NCBI GenBank assembly: GCA_964443135.1
Contig: CAYUBQ010000007.1
Span: 1-64,000, forward strand
Source of the DNA: JAIPEI01 sp964443135
GTDB lineage: Bacteria > Desulfobacterota > DSM-4660 > Desulfatiglandales > HGW-15
DNA: 64,000 nucleotides
Direction of reading: 5' to 3'
A model generated the notes under the pieces. The model was not told where the DNA came from. It was given only the letters and a program-made list of their open reading frames with translations, and made no database searches. Each line of letters begins with the position of its first letter. Positions within the stretch are counted from its first letter, which is position 1. Positions 52,011 through 61,612 of this stretch are shown piece by piece. The position numbers and the translations under genes were made by a program.

Positions 52011-55000
52011 ATGGCAGCACCGAAGAATCAGGACACGAACCGGACCCCCCACCCCCTCTGGTACAAGGGGGCCGTCATTTACGAGCTCCACGTGAAGGCC
52101 TTCTGCGACGGGGACGGCGACGGCGTGGGAGACTTCCGGGGGCTCGGCACCAAGCTGGACTATCTCAAGGATCTGGGCGTCACCGCCGTCTGGCTCCTGC
52201 CGTTCACGGCCTCGCCCATGCGGGACGACGGCTACGACACCTCGGACTACCGCCGGATCCACTCCACCTACGGAACCATGCGCGACTTCCGGGGGGTGGT
52301 CCGGGAGGCCCACAAGCGGGACCTCAAGGTGATCACCGAGCTGGTGCTCAACCACACCTCCGACCAGCACCCCTGGTTCCAGCGCGCGAGGAGGGCCGCC
52401 CCCGGGACCCCGCACCGCGACTTCTACGTCTGGAGCGCAGACCCGGACAAGTACCCCGAGACGCGCATCATCTTTCAGGACTTCGAGACCTCCAACTGGA
52501 CCTGGGACCCGGTGGCCGGAGCCTACTACTGGCACCGGTTCTACTCCCACCAGCCGGACCTGAACTACGACAACCCCGCCGTCCAGAGGGAGATGTTCAA
52601 GGCGATCGACTTCTGGCTGAAGGCCGGGGTCGACGGCCTTCGCCTGGATGCGGTCCCCTACCTGTACGAGCGGGAGGGCACCAACTGCGAGAACCTCCCG
52701 GAGACCCATGCGTTCCTGAAGCGGCTCCGCCGGTACGTGGACGAGCGGTACGAGGACCGCATGCTCCTGGCCGAGGCCAACCAGTGGCCCGAGGACGCGG
52801 CGGCCTACTTCGGGGAGGGGGACGAGTGCCACATGGCCTTCCACTTCCCCGTCATGCCCCGCCTCTTCATGGCCCTGCGCATGGAGGACCGGTTCCCGGT
52901 CATCGACATCATGGAGCAGACGCCCGAGATCCCGGACTCCTGCCAGTGGGCCATGTTCCTCCGCAACCACGACGAGCTGACCCTGGAGATGGTGACCGAC
53001 GAGGAGCGGGACTTCATGTACCGGGCCTATGCCCACGACCCGCAGATGCGCATCAACCTGGGCATCCGGAGGCGACTGGCCCCCCTCATGGAAAACCGCC
53101 GCAAGCGGATCGAGCTGATGCTGGGGCTCCTTTTCTCGCTCCCCGGGACCCCGGTCCTCTACTACGGCGACGAGATCGGCATGGGGGACAACGTCTACCT
53201 GGGAGACCGCGACGGGGTCCGCACGCCCATGCAGTGGAACGTGGACCGGAACGCCGGGTTCTCTTCGGCCAACCCGCAGAGCCTCTACCTTCCCGTCATC
53301 ATCGATCCCGAGTACCACTACCAGGCCGTCAACGTGGAGGCCCAGGCGAAGAACGCCAGCTCGCTCATGTGGTGGACCCGCAGGCTCATCGCCCTCAGGC
53401 GGCAACACCGGGCGCTCGGCCTCGGGAAGCTCTCTTTCCTCGACTGCTCGAACAACAAGATCCTGGCCTTCCTGCGCGAGTACGAGGAGGAGCGGGTCCT
53501 GGTGGTGATCAACCTCTCCCGGTTCACCCAGTTCGCGGACCTGGACCTGTCGGCGCTCCAGGGGCTGATCCCCATGGAGATGTTCGGCCGGACCGAGTTT
53601 CCGGTGATCGGCGAGCGCCCCTACTTCTTCACCATCAGCCCCCACGCCTTCTACTGGTTCGAGCTGCGCACCGACGAGGACGGGCTTCGACGGGCCGAGG
53701 CCGAGTCCGATGAAGCCGATCTCCCGGTGGTCCGCGCCGAACGGACCTGGAAGGACGTCTTCCGGCCGGAGGCCCTTCCCAGGCTCGTTCCCCTTCTGGC
53801 CCGGTGGCTTCCGCGCCAGCGATGGTTCGGCGACAAGGCCCGCCGCATCAAGAACGTGCGGATCCTGGAGAGCATTCCCCTCCCGGCCAAGCGGCCCACG
53901 ACCCACATCCTGCCCGTGGAGGTCGCCTTCACCGAGGGCGATCCCAGGATCTACGTATCCGCCTTCACCCTGCTGGACAAGGCGGACGCCGGCGAGCCTC
54001 CGGGGCAGAACCTGAACCGGATCCTGGCACGGGTCCGCAACGGCCGCAATCAGACCCTGGGCTACCTGGCCGATGCCATGCTCACCCCCGAGTTTCCCCG
54101 CTGGCTTCTGGGGGCCTGCGCCAGGCGACAGGCCTTCGAGACCGCCGGCGGCAGCGTGCTGTTTCAACCCGAACCCGTCTTTCGACGCTTGCGGGAAGAG
54201 GCCGAGGGCGACCTGGAACCCAGACCCCTCCGGGGCGAGCAGAGCAACTCCTCGGTCATCTTCGGGGAGCGGTTCATCCTCAAGCTGTTCCGCCGCCTGG
54301 AGCCGGGGATCAACCCGGACCAGGAGATCGGCCACGTCCTCACCCGGAAGGGGTTCGAGCACACGCCTCCGCTCGCCGCGGCCTTCGAGTACCACCCCCA
54401 TCACCGGGAGCCCATGAGCCTGGGGCTGGTCCAGGGCTTCGTTCCCAATCACGGGGACGCCTGGGAATACACCCAGGGAGCCCTGGCCGACTACTTCGAA
54501 CGCGCCCTGGCCCACCCCGAGGAGCTGCCGGAGCCGGTCGCACCCGCCGAGCGCCTCCTGGAGACCGTCTCGCGGCCCGCGGGGGAGGAGGCCTTCGTCG
54601 TCGGACCGTTCCTGGAGTCCGCCCGGCTCCTGGGCCGGCGCACCGCCGGAATGCACATCGTCCTGTCCGCCGTCCGGGAGCCTGCCGCCTTCGCCCCGGA
54701 GGCCTTCACCAGCCTGTACAAGCGGTCCCTGTACCAGTCCATGCGGAACCTGACCGGCCGGGTCTTTCGCACCCTGGAGCGCAGCCTTTCGGGTCTCCGT
54801 GACGAGGAGCGGGACCTGGCGGACCGCCTGATTCGTCGGAAAACGGACCTGATGGAGCGGTTCCGGGGCGTGCTGAGCCTCGCGGATCCCGGTCTCAAGT
54901 TCCGCATCCACGGAGACTATCACCTGGGGCAGCTCCTCTACACCGGGGGCGACTTCATCATCATCGACTTCGAGGGAGAACCCGCCCGGCCTCTTTCGGA

Positions 55001-55364
55001 ACGGCGGAAGAAGTACTCCCCGCTTCGGGACGTGGCCGGGATGCTCCGCTCGTTCCACTACGCCGCGTATGCCGGCCTGCACCGCCAGCGAGCCGTGGGC
55101 ATGGCCCGGGGTACGGAGCGGGAAAAAGGCGTCGACCTGGCCGAGTTCTGGTGCCGGTGGGTGTCCGCCGCCTTTCTGGGGGACTACCTGGCCGCGGCCG
55201 GGGAGGGGGGGTTCCTGCCGGCCTCCACCGACCTGGGTCCCTTCCTGGAGATCTTCCTGCTGGAGAAGGCCGTGTACGAGCTGGGATACGAGCTGAACAA
55301 CCGCCCCGACTGGATCGCCATTCCCCTGCGGGGGCTGGCCCGGCTTCTCGAGGACGGGAAGTGA
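52011..55364 (+). CDS. treS: Trehalose synthase-maltokinase fusion (TreS-Pep2)
   Basis: A 1117-residue two-domain enzyme. Residues about 15-560 are GH13 trehalose synthase interconverting trehalose and maltose: nucleophile Asp in GLRLDAVPYLYE (about 211), Glu in LLAEANQWPED (about 255), Asp in FLRNHDELTLE (about 318). Residues about 590-1117 are a maltokinase (Pep2/Mak) of aminoglycoside-phosphotransferase fold: ATP-binding N-lobe, FRIHGDYHLGQLL with catalytic Asp (about 966) and metal-binding IIIDFEGEPARPL (about 985). It makes maltose-1-phosphate from trehalose for GlgE. The fusion keeps both steps in one chain. It lies 15 bp after glgE and 46 bp before glgB. Confidence 0.96.
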   Translation: MAAPKNQDTNRTPHPLWYKGAVIYELHVKAFCDGDGDGVGDFRGLGTKLDYLKDLGVTAVWLLPFTASPMRDDGYDTSDYRRIHSTYGTMRDFRGVVREAHKRDLKVITELVLNHTSDQHPWFQRARRAAPGTPHRDFYVWSADPDKYPETRIIFQDFETSNWTWDPVAGAYYWHRFYSHQPDLNYDNPAVQREMFKAIDFWLKAGVDGLRLDAVPYLYEREGTNCENLPETHAFLKRLRRYVDERYEDRMLLAEANQWPEDAAAYFGEGDECHMAFHFPVMPRLFMALRMEDRFPVIDIMEQTPEIPDSCQWAMFLRNHDELTLEMVTDEERDFMYRAYAHDPQMRINLGIRRRLAPLMENRRKRIELMLGLLFSLPGTPVLYYGDEIGMGDNVYLGDRDGVRTPMQWNVDRNAGFSSANPQSLYLPVIIDPEYHYQAVNVEAQAKNASSLMWWTRRLIALRRQHRALGLGKLSFLDCSNNKILAFLREYEEERVLVVINLSRFTQFADLDLSALQGLIPMEMFGRTEFPVIGERPYFFTISPHAFYWFELRTDEDGLRRAEAESDEADLPVVRAERTWKDVFRPEALPRLVPLLARWLPRQRWFGDKARRIKNVRILESIPLPAKRPTTHILPVEVAFTEGDPRIYVSAFTLLDKADAGEPPGQNLNRILARVRNGRNQTLGYLADAMLTPEFPRWLLGACARRQAFETAGGSVLFQPEPVFRRLREEAEGDLEPRPLRGEQSNSSVIFGERFILKLFRRLEPGINPDQEIGHVLTRKGFEHTPPLAAAFEYHPHHREPMSLGLVQGFVPNHGDAWEYTQGALADYFERALAHPEELPEPVAPAERLLETVSRPAGEEAFVVGPFLESARLLGRRTAGMHIVLSAVREPAAFAPEAFTSLYKRSLYQSMRNLTGRVFRTLERSLSGLRDEERDLADRLIRRKTDLMERFRGVLSLADPGLKFRIHGDYHLGQLLYTGGDFIIIDFEGEPARPLSERRKKYSPLRDVAGMLRSFHYAAYAGLHRQRAVGMARGTEREKGVDLAEFWCRWVSAAFLGDYLAAAGEGGFLPASTDLGPFLEIFLLEKAVYELGYELNNRPDWIAIPLRGLARLLEDGK

Positions 55365-55410
55365 GCGGGCCGGAAACAGTAACAAGCCGCGAGAGGAGCA
55401 GACCGAAGCC

Positions 55411-57321
55411 ATGACCACCCAACGAAACGTGCTACTGACCGACGACGATCTCTATCTGTTCAACGAGGGGTCCCACTTCCACCTCTGGAAGAAGCTGGGC
55501 GCCCGTCCGTGGGTCCTGGAAGGACAGCCGGGCGGCCAGTTCGCGGTGTGGGCGCCGAACGCGGAGGCGGTGTCCGTGATCGGGGATTTCAACGGCTGGA
55601 ATCCCGACGCGGACCCCCTGTCACCCTCCGGGAGCTCGGGTGTCTGGGAGGGGTTCATTCCCGGCGTCCGGAAGGGGGCCTGTTACAAGTACCACATCCG
55701 CTCCCGATACAACGGCTACCGGGTGGACAAGGCCGACCCCTTCGGCGTTCGCCAGGAGACCCCGCCCCGCACGGGCTCCGTCCTGTGGGACCTGGACTAT
55801 ACGTGGCACGACCGGGAGTGGATGGAAAGCAGGCCGGCGCGCAACGATCTCGAGGCCCCCATCAGCATCTACGAGGTCCACGTGGGCTCCTGGATGCGCA
55901 GGCTGGACGAGGAAAACCGCCCCCTGACCTACCGGGAGATGGCCGGGAGCCTGAGCGAGTACGTCCGGTCCACCAACTACACCCACGTGGAGTTCCTGCC
56001 CGTGATGGAGCACCCCTTTTACGGGTCCTGGGGATACCAGGTCACGGGCTTTTTCGCACCCACCAGCCGGTACGGCACCCCCCAGGAGTTCATGCATCTG
56101 GTGGACACGCTTCACGAGAACGGGATCGGCGTGATCCTGGACTGGGTGCCGAGCCACTTCCCCAAGGACGAGCACGGCCTGGGCTACTTCGACGGCTCCC
56201 ACCTGTTCGAGCACGCGGATCCCCGCCAGGGGCTCCACCCCGACTGGGACAGCCTGATCTTCAACTACGGGCGCAAGGAGGTCCAGAGCTTTCTGCTCTC
56301 GAACGCCCTCTACTGGCTGGACGAGTTCCACGTGGACGGCCTCAGGGTCGACGCGGTGGCCTCCATGCTCTACCTGGACTACTCCCGGGAGGGCGACGAC
56401 TGGATTCCCAACCGCTTCGGGGGACGGGAGAACATCGAGGCCATCGAGTTCCTGCGCCGGCTCAATACGGAGGTGTTCCGGTTCCACCCGGACGTCCAGA
56501 CCGTCGCCGAGGAGTCCACGTCCTGGCCCATGGTGTCGCGGCCCACCTACGTGGGCGGCCTGGGCTTCGGCATGAAGTGGGACATGGGATGGATGCACGA
56601 CACGCTGACCTACATGTCCAAGGATCCCATCCACCGGACGTACCACCACAACCAGCTCACCTTCCGGAACATGTACGCCTTCAGCGAGAACTTCGTCCTG
56701 CCCCTGTCCCACGACGAGGTGGTCCATGGCAAGGGGTCCATCCTGAGGAACATGCCGGGCGACGAGTGGCGGAAGTTCGCCAATCTGAGGCTGCTCCTGG
56801 CCTACATGTTCTGCCAGCCGGGGAAGAAGCTCCTGTTCATGGGGATCGACATCGGCCAGTGGAACGAGTGGTATCACGAGGCGCAGCTGGATTGGCACCT
56901 CCTGGAGCAGCCGCTGCACGCAGGTCTTCACCGCCTGGTGGAGGATTTGAACCGCCTGTACCGCGACGAGCCCGCCCTTCACGCGCGGGACGCCGAGCCG
57001 GGCGGGTTCGAGTGGATCGACTGCAACGACGCCGAGCAGAGCACCCTGAGCCTGATCCGGTTCAGCCACCGGGAAGGCGACGAGATCCTGGCCGCCTGCA
57101 ACTTCACCCCGGTGCCCCGGACCAACTACCGCATGGGCGCGCCGGCCGGAGGGTTCTGGGCGGAGATCTTCAACAGCGACGCCCCCCTCTACGGGGGAAG
57201 CGGCTGGGGCAACATGGGCGGCCTGGAGGCCGCGCCCGTCTCGGTCCACGGCCGGCGCTACTCCCTGACCCTGTCCCTGCCTCCGCTGGGGGCGGTGTTC
57301 TTCAAGAGGCCGGGAAGATGA
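55411..57321 (+). CDS. glgB: 1,4-alpha-glucan branching enzyme
   Basis: A 636-residue GH13_9 enzyme that forms alpha-1,6 branches. The CBM48-type N-terminal domain (about 30-140, AVWAPNAEAVSVIGDFNGWN) precedes the TIM barrel. Catalytic residues lie in GLRVDAVASMLYLDYSR (Asp about 312), TVAEESTSWP (Glu about 367) and LPLSHDEVVHGK (Asp about 434). An all-beta C-terminal domain closes the protein. Length matches GlgB lacking the extra N-terminal CBM. Its stop overlaps the treZ start (ATGA at 57318), so they are translationally coupled. In GlgE-type pathways GlgB branches the linear glucan. Confidence 0.97.
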   Translation: MTTQRNVLLTDDDLYLFNEGSHFHLWKKLGARPWVLEGQPGGQFAVWAPNAEAVSVIGDFNGWNPDADPLSPSGSSGVWEGFIPGVRKGACYKYHIRSRYNGYRVDKADPFGVRQETPPRTGSVLWDLDYTWHDREWMESRPARNDLEAPISIYEVHVGSWMRRLDEENRPLTYREMAGSLSEYVRSTNYTHVEFLPVMEHPFYGSWGYQVTGFFAPTSRYGTPQEFMHLVDTLHENGIGVILDWVPSHFPKDEHGLGYFDGSHLFEHADPRQGLHPDWDSLIFNYGRKEVQSFLLSNALYWLDEFHVDGLRVDAVASMLYLDYSREGDDWIPNRFGGRENIEAIEFLRRLNTEVFRFHPDVQTVAEESTSWPMVSRPTYVGGLGFGMKWDMGWMHDTLTYMSKDPIHRTYHHNQLTFRNMYAFSENFVLPLSHDEVVHGKGSILRNMPGDEWRKFANLRLLLAYMFCQPGKKLLFMGIDIGQWNEWYHEAQLDWHLLEQPLHAGLHRLVEDLNRLYRDEPALHARDAEPGGFEWIDCNDAEQSTLSLIRFSHREGDEILAACNFTPVPRTNYRMGAPAGGFWAEIFNSDAPLYGGSGWGNMGGLEAAPVSVHGRRYSLTLSLPPLGAVFFKRPGR

Positions 57322-59243
57322 GGGGAAGATTTCCACTGGGTGCCACCGCTCTCCCCGGCGGGAGATGCCGGTTCCGCGTGTGGGCCCCCCACCGGGAGGA
57401 GGTGGCCGTGCACGTCCTCTCCCCCGAGGACCGGACGGAAGCGCTGGCCAAGGACGAATGGGGGTACCACGAGGCGGTCCTGGACGGGGTCGGCCCGGGC
57501 TCGGACTATCTGTTCCGGTTGGACCGGGAGGTGGAGCGTCCCGATCCCGCTTCCCGATCCCAGCCCCAGGGCGTTCACGGCCCCTCCCGGGTGGTGAAGC
57601 CCGAGGGCATCGGGCGGGAGGCCGGCTGGTTCGGTCTCCCCCTGTCGCGCTACGTGATCTACGAGCTGCACGTGGGAACCTTTTCACCGGAGGGGACCTT
57701 CTCCGGCGTCGCCGCCGCACTGGACCGCCTTCGAGACCTTGGGGTCACGGCGGTGGAGCTCATGCCGGTGGCCCGGTTCCCGGGAGAGCGAAACTGGGGG
57801 TACGACGGGGTCTACCCCTTTGCGGTACAGGACTCCTACGGCGGCGTGGCGGGCCTGGCTTCGCTGGCGAGGGCCTGCCACGAGCGCGGGCTCGCCCTGA
57901 TCCTGGACGTGGTCTACAACCACCTCGGCCCCGAGGGGAACTACCTCGCCGACTTCGGCCCCTACTTCACAGACCGCTACCACACGCCCTGGGGCCCGGC
58001 GGTGAACTTCGACGGCGCCGACAGCGACGGGGTGCGGGACTACTTCATCCAGAACGCCCTCTACTGGCTCGAGGCCTTCGGGATCGACGCCCTCCGGCTG
58101 GACGCGGTCCACGCCATCAAGGACCTCTCGGCCCGGCCCTTTCTCCGGGAGCTGGCCGAGGCCGTGGACCGGGCCGGAAGGGAGCTGAACCGCCGCTTCC
58201 ACCTCATCGCCGAGAGCAGCCTCAACGACACGCGGATCATCCGTCCCCACGAGCAGGGGGGCTTCGGGCTGGGGGCCCAGTGGAACGACGACTTCCACCA
58301 CGCGGTCCACGCCCTGCTCACCGGGGAGAGGGACGGCTACTACGAGGACTTCGGGCGTATCGAGCATCTCGCCAGGGCCCTCGACCAGGGCTATGTCTAC
58401 ACCGGCCAGCACTCCGCCTTCCGGCGGAGAAGGCACGGGAACCCGTCCCGGGACCTTCCCGGCGACCGGTTCGTGGTCTCCGTCCAGAACCACGACCAGG
58501 TGGGGAACCGCATGATGGGCGACCGGTTGAGCGGCCTGGTCCCCTTCAGCGACCTGAAGCTGGCCGCCGGCCTCCTGCTCCTCTCCCCCAACGTCCCGCT
58601 CCTGTTCATGGGCGAGGAGTACGGGGAGACCGCCCCCTTCCCCTACTTCGTCAGCCACAAGGACCCGGATCTCGTGGAGGCCGTCCGAGAGGGCCGGAGG
58701 GAGGAGTTCGACGCCTTCCGGTGGACCGGCTCCCCGCCCGACCCCGTTGACGAGGCCACCTTCGCGTCGGCGCGCCTGAACCCCGGCCTGGCCGAAGGCG
58801 GCCGGCACGAATCGCTGCAAGCGCTCTACCGGCGCCTCCTGGAGCTGCGCCGGACCCTGCCGCCGCTCGAGATCCCGGACGAGATCCGCCCGGAGGTCCG
58901 GGCATGGCCGGGAGAGCTGCTGACCCTTCACCGGAGGCGGGGGGATCAAGGGGCGCTGGCCATCTTCTCCTTCAGGCGGGAAGAGGCCCGCTTCCACCTG
59001 GACCTGCCTCCGGGCGACTGGCGGCTCCTGCTCGACTCGGAGGGAGGGGAGTGGCTGGAGTCCGGATCCTGCGGGGAGGTCCGCCGCATCGACGACCGGG
59101 GCGCGTTCTCGGTTCGAATCCAACCCCGTTCCTTCATCCTTCTGCACCGATCCCGGGAGACCCACGAACCATGGAAAAGCATATCTGTGTCCACGGACAT
59201 TTCTACCAGCCGCCCCGTGAAAACCCCTGGCTCGAGACCGTAG
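57318..59243 (+). CDS. treZ: Malto-oligosyltrehalose trehalohydrolase (TreZ)
   Basis: A 641-residue GH13_10 enzyme that releases trehalose from maltooligosyltrehalose made by TreY. The N-terminal CBM48-like domain (about 10-95, RCRFRVWAPHREEVAVHV) is followed by the barrel. Catalytic acids are in IDALRLDAVHAI (about 261), HLIAESSLND (about 297) and VSVQNHDQVGNRMMG (about 391). The start ATG overlaps the glgB stop. The C-terminus, past the usual ending near SFILLHRS, runs 73 bp into the next gene in another frame, so the tail is probably an accidental extension. Confidence 0.95.
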   Translation: MRGRFPLGATALPGGRCRFRVWAPHREEVAVHVLSPEDRTEALAKDEWGYHEAVLDGVGPGSDYLFRLDREVERPDPASRSQPQGVHGPSRVVKPEGIGREAGWFGLPLSRYVIYELHVGTFSPEGTFSGVAAALDRLRDLGVTAVELMPVARFPGERNWGYDGVYPFAVQDSYGGVAGLASLARACHERGLALILDVVYNHLGPEGNYLADFGPYFTDRYHTPWGPAVNFDGADSDGVRDYFIQNALYWLEAFGIDALRLDAVHAIKDLSARPFLRELAEAVDRAGRELNRRFHLIAESSLNDTRIIRPHEQGGFGLGAQWNDDFHHAVHALLTGERDGYYEDFGRIEHLARALDQGYVYTGQHSAFRRRRHGNPSRDLPGDRFVVSVQNHDQVGNRMMGDRLSGLVPFSDLKLAAGLLLLSPNVPLLFMGEEYGETAPFPYFVSHKDPDLVEAVREGRREEFDAFRWTGSPPDPVDEATFASARLNPGLAEGGRHESLQALYRRLLELRRTLPPLEIPDEIRPEVRAWPGELLTLHRRRGDQGALAIFSFRREEARFHLDLPPGDWRLLLDSEGGEWLESGSCGEVRRIDDRGAFSVRIQPRSFILLHRSRETHEPWKSISVSTDISTSRPVKTPGSRP

Positions 59244-61612
59244 AGGCCCAGGCGTCGGCCCACCCCTATCACGACTGGAACGAGCGGATCACGGCGGAGT
59301 CCTACGCCACCAACGCGGCCTCGAGGATCCTGGACCCGGAGGGGCGGATCGAGCGCATCACCAGCAACTACACCCGGATGAGCTTCAACTTCGGGCCCAC
59401 CCTGCTGGCGTGGATGGAGGAGGCCGCACCCGGGGTTCACGAGCAGATCGTGGAGGCGGACCGGGAGAGCAGCGAGCGGTTCGGCGGCCACGGCTCGGCC
59501 CTGGCCCAGGCTTACAACCACATGATCATGCCCCTGGCCGACCGCCGTGACAAGGAGACCCAGGTTCTCTGGGGAATCCGGGACTTCGAGCACCGCTTCG
59601 GCCGGTCCCCCGAGGGCATGTGGCTCCCGGAGACCGCGGTGGATCTGGAGACGCTGGAGGTCCTGGCGGACCAGGGCATCCTCTTCACCATCCTGGCCCA
59701 GCACCAGGCCCGCCGGGTGCGGGAGATCGGCGCGTCCGACTGGACCCGCGTCGAGGGGGCCCGGATCGACCCCACCATGGCGTACGGCGTAACCCTGCCG
59801 TCGGGGCGCTCTCTCGCCCTCTTCTTCTACGACGGACCCATCTCCCAGGCCGTGGCCTTCGAGAACCTCCTCAGCAGCGGCGAGCGGCTCGCGGACCGGC
59901 TGGAGCAGGGGTTCTCGGAGGAGCGGACCTGGCCCCAGCTGGTACACATCGCCACGGACGGGGAGAGCTACGGGCACCATCACCGCCAGGGGGACATGGG
60001 CCTGGCCTACGCCCTCGAGACCATCGAGGAGCGGGGGGAGGCCGCCCTGACCAACTACGGCTGGTTTCTCGAGCGGCACCCCCCCACGCACGAGGTGGAG
60101 ATCGTCGAGAACAGCAGCTGGAGCTGCATCCACGGTGTCGAACGGTGGAGAAGCGACTGCGGCTGCAGCTCCGGGGGCCACCCGGAATGGAACCAGTCCT
60201 GGCGTGCCCCGCTGAGGGACGCCCTGGACTGGCTGCACGACGCCCTCGCAAAACGGTACGAGGAGCTGGCGGCCACGCTTTTGAACGATCCGTGGGCGGC
60301 CCGGAACGACTACGTCGACGTGGTGCTGGATCGCTCAGATGCATCCCTGGACGACTTCATGCAACGCCACGCAGCACGGGAGCTGACCGGGCACGAACGT
60401 ACCGAGGCCCTGGAGCTCCTGGAGATGGAACGCCACGCCATGCTCATGTACACCAGCTGCGGCTGGTTCTTCGACGAGCTCTCGGGCATCGAGACCGTCC
60501 AGGTCATCGAGTACGCCGGCCGAGCGGTCCAGCTCTGCGAGGCGGTGACCGGCGACGAGCTGGAGCCGGACTTTCTCGAACGTCTGGGCCGGGCCCGGAG
60601 CAACCTGCCCGACCCCCCGGACGGACGCAGCATCTACGAGCGGTGGATCAAACCGGCCATGTTGAACCTCCACCGGGTGGTGGCCCACCATGCGGCCAGC
60701 TCCCTGTTCGAGGGCTATGAGGAGGAGTCGGAGATCTACTGCTTTTCGGTCCGCAGCGAGGACGGGGCCGAGTCCGCGGCCGGCCGGAGCCGCCTGACCA
60801 CCGGCCGGGCCAGGGTCTCCTCCCGGATCACGCGGGAAACCGGGACCTTCCAGTACGCCCTGTTCCATCTGGGCGACCAGAACCTCCTCTGCGGGGTGGC
60901 GCCCTTCTCCGGCATGGAGGACTACCGGGCCATGGTCCGCGGCGTGGCCGAGGCCTTCGAGCACGCGGACTTCTCCCGGGTGGTGCTCGAGATCGAGCAG
61001 CGGTTCGGACCGGCCACCTACTCCTTGAAGAGCCTGTTCCGGGATCAGCAGATCCAGGTGACCGAGCAGGTCCTGGAGGCCGTGCTCGCAGACGCCGAGG
61101 CCAGCCACCGGCAGATCTACGAGATCCACGCCCCGCTCATGCGCTTCCTGAGCGACTCCGCGTTTCCCCAGCCCCGGGTGTTCGCCATCGCCGCGGAGTT
61201 CGTGCTCAACACGGATTTGGAGCGCCGTCTCTCCGAGGAGGAACCCGACCCCGAGGCCGTGGACACGCTTCTTCAGGAGGTCCGTCAGGTCGGGGTGGCC
61301 CTGGACCAGGACACCCTGGAGTTCGCGCTTCGCAGAAACCTCGAGCGCATGTCCCGGGCGCTTCAGGAAGCGCCCTGGGATCTCGGTCACCTCCAGCGGC
61401 TCCGGACCTGGACCGGGATCGTCCACAGGGTCCCGTTCGACGTGAACCTGTTCGCGGTGCAGAACATCGGGTGGGAGCTCACCCGGGACGTCTATCCCGG
61501 TCTCGCCGAGCAGGCGGACAACGGCGACCGGGACGCCGCCGCAGCCGCGGATCACTACCGGACCCTGGCCGTGGAGCTGTTCCACTTCCAACCCCTGGGA
61601 GGGACGCCGTGA
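59171..61612 (+). CDS. GH57-family amylase-like protein with DUF3536
   Basis: An 813-residue protein that starts MEKHICVHGHFYQPPRENPW, the hallmark of GH57/DUF3536 proteins. The GH57 catalytic fold has the nucleophile Glu in GMWLPETAVD (about 153) and a second acidic motif in ATDGESYGHHHRQGD (about 262). The C-terminal half (DUF3536) carries SNLPDPPDGR and WTGIVHRVPFDVNLFAVQN. Clustering with TreY/TreZ suggests action on maltooligosaccharides or glucan, but the exact reaction is unknown. The start lies inside the treZ tail (73-bp overlap) and the stop overlaps the treY start as GTGA. Confidence 0.88.
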   Translation: MEKHICVHGHFYQPPRENPWLETVEAQASAHPYHDWNERITAESYATNAASRILDPEGRIERITSNYTRMSFNFGPTLLAWMEEAAPGVHEQIVEADRESSERFGGHGSALAQAYNHMIMPLADRRDKETQVLWGIRDFEHRFGRSPEGMWLPETAVDLETLEVLADQGILFTILAQHQARRVREIGASDWTRVEGARIDPTMAYGVTLPSGRSLALFFYDGPISQAVAFENLLSSGERLADRLEQGFSEERTWPQLVHIATDGESYGHHHRQGDMGLAYALETIEERGEAALTNYGWFLERHPPTHEVEIVENSSWSCIHGVERWRSDCGCSSGGHPEWNQSWRAPLRDALDWLHDALAKRYEELAATLLNDPWAARNDYVDVVLDRSDASLDDFMQRHAARELTGHERTEALELLEMERHAMLMYTSCGWFFDELSGIETVQVIEYAGRAVQLCEAVTGDELEPDFLERLGRARSNLPDPPDGRSIYERWIKPAMLNLHRVVAHHAASSLFEGYEEESEIYCFSVRSEDGAESAAGRSRLTTGRARVSSRITRETGTFQYALFHLGDQNLLCGVAPFSGMEDYRAMVRGVAEAFEHADFSRVVLEIEQRFGPATYSLKSLFRDQQIQVTEQVLEAVLADAEASHRQIYEIHAPLMRFLSDSAFPQPRVFAIAAEFVLNTDLERRLSEEEPDPEAVDTLLQEVRQVGVALDQDTLEFALRRNLERMSRALQEAPWDLGHLQRLRTWTGIVHRVPFDVNLFAVQNIGWELTRDVYPGLAEQADNGDRDAAAAADHYRTLAVELFHFQPLGGTP

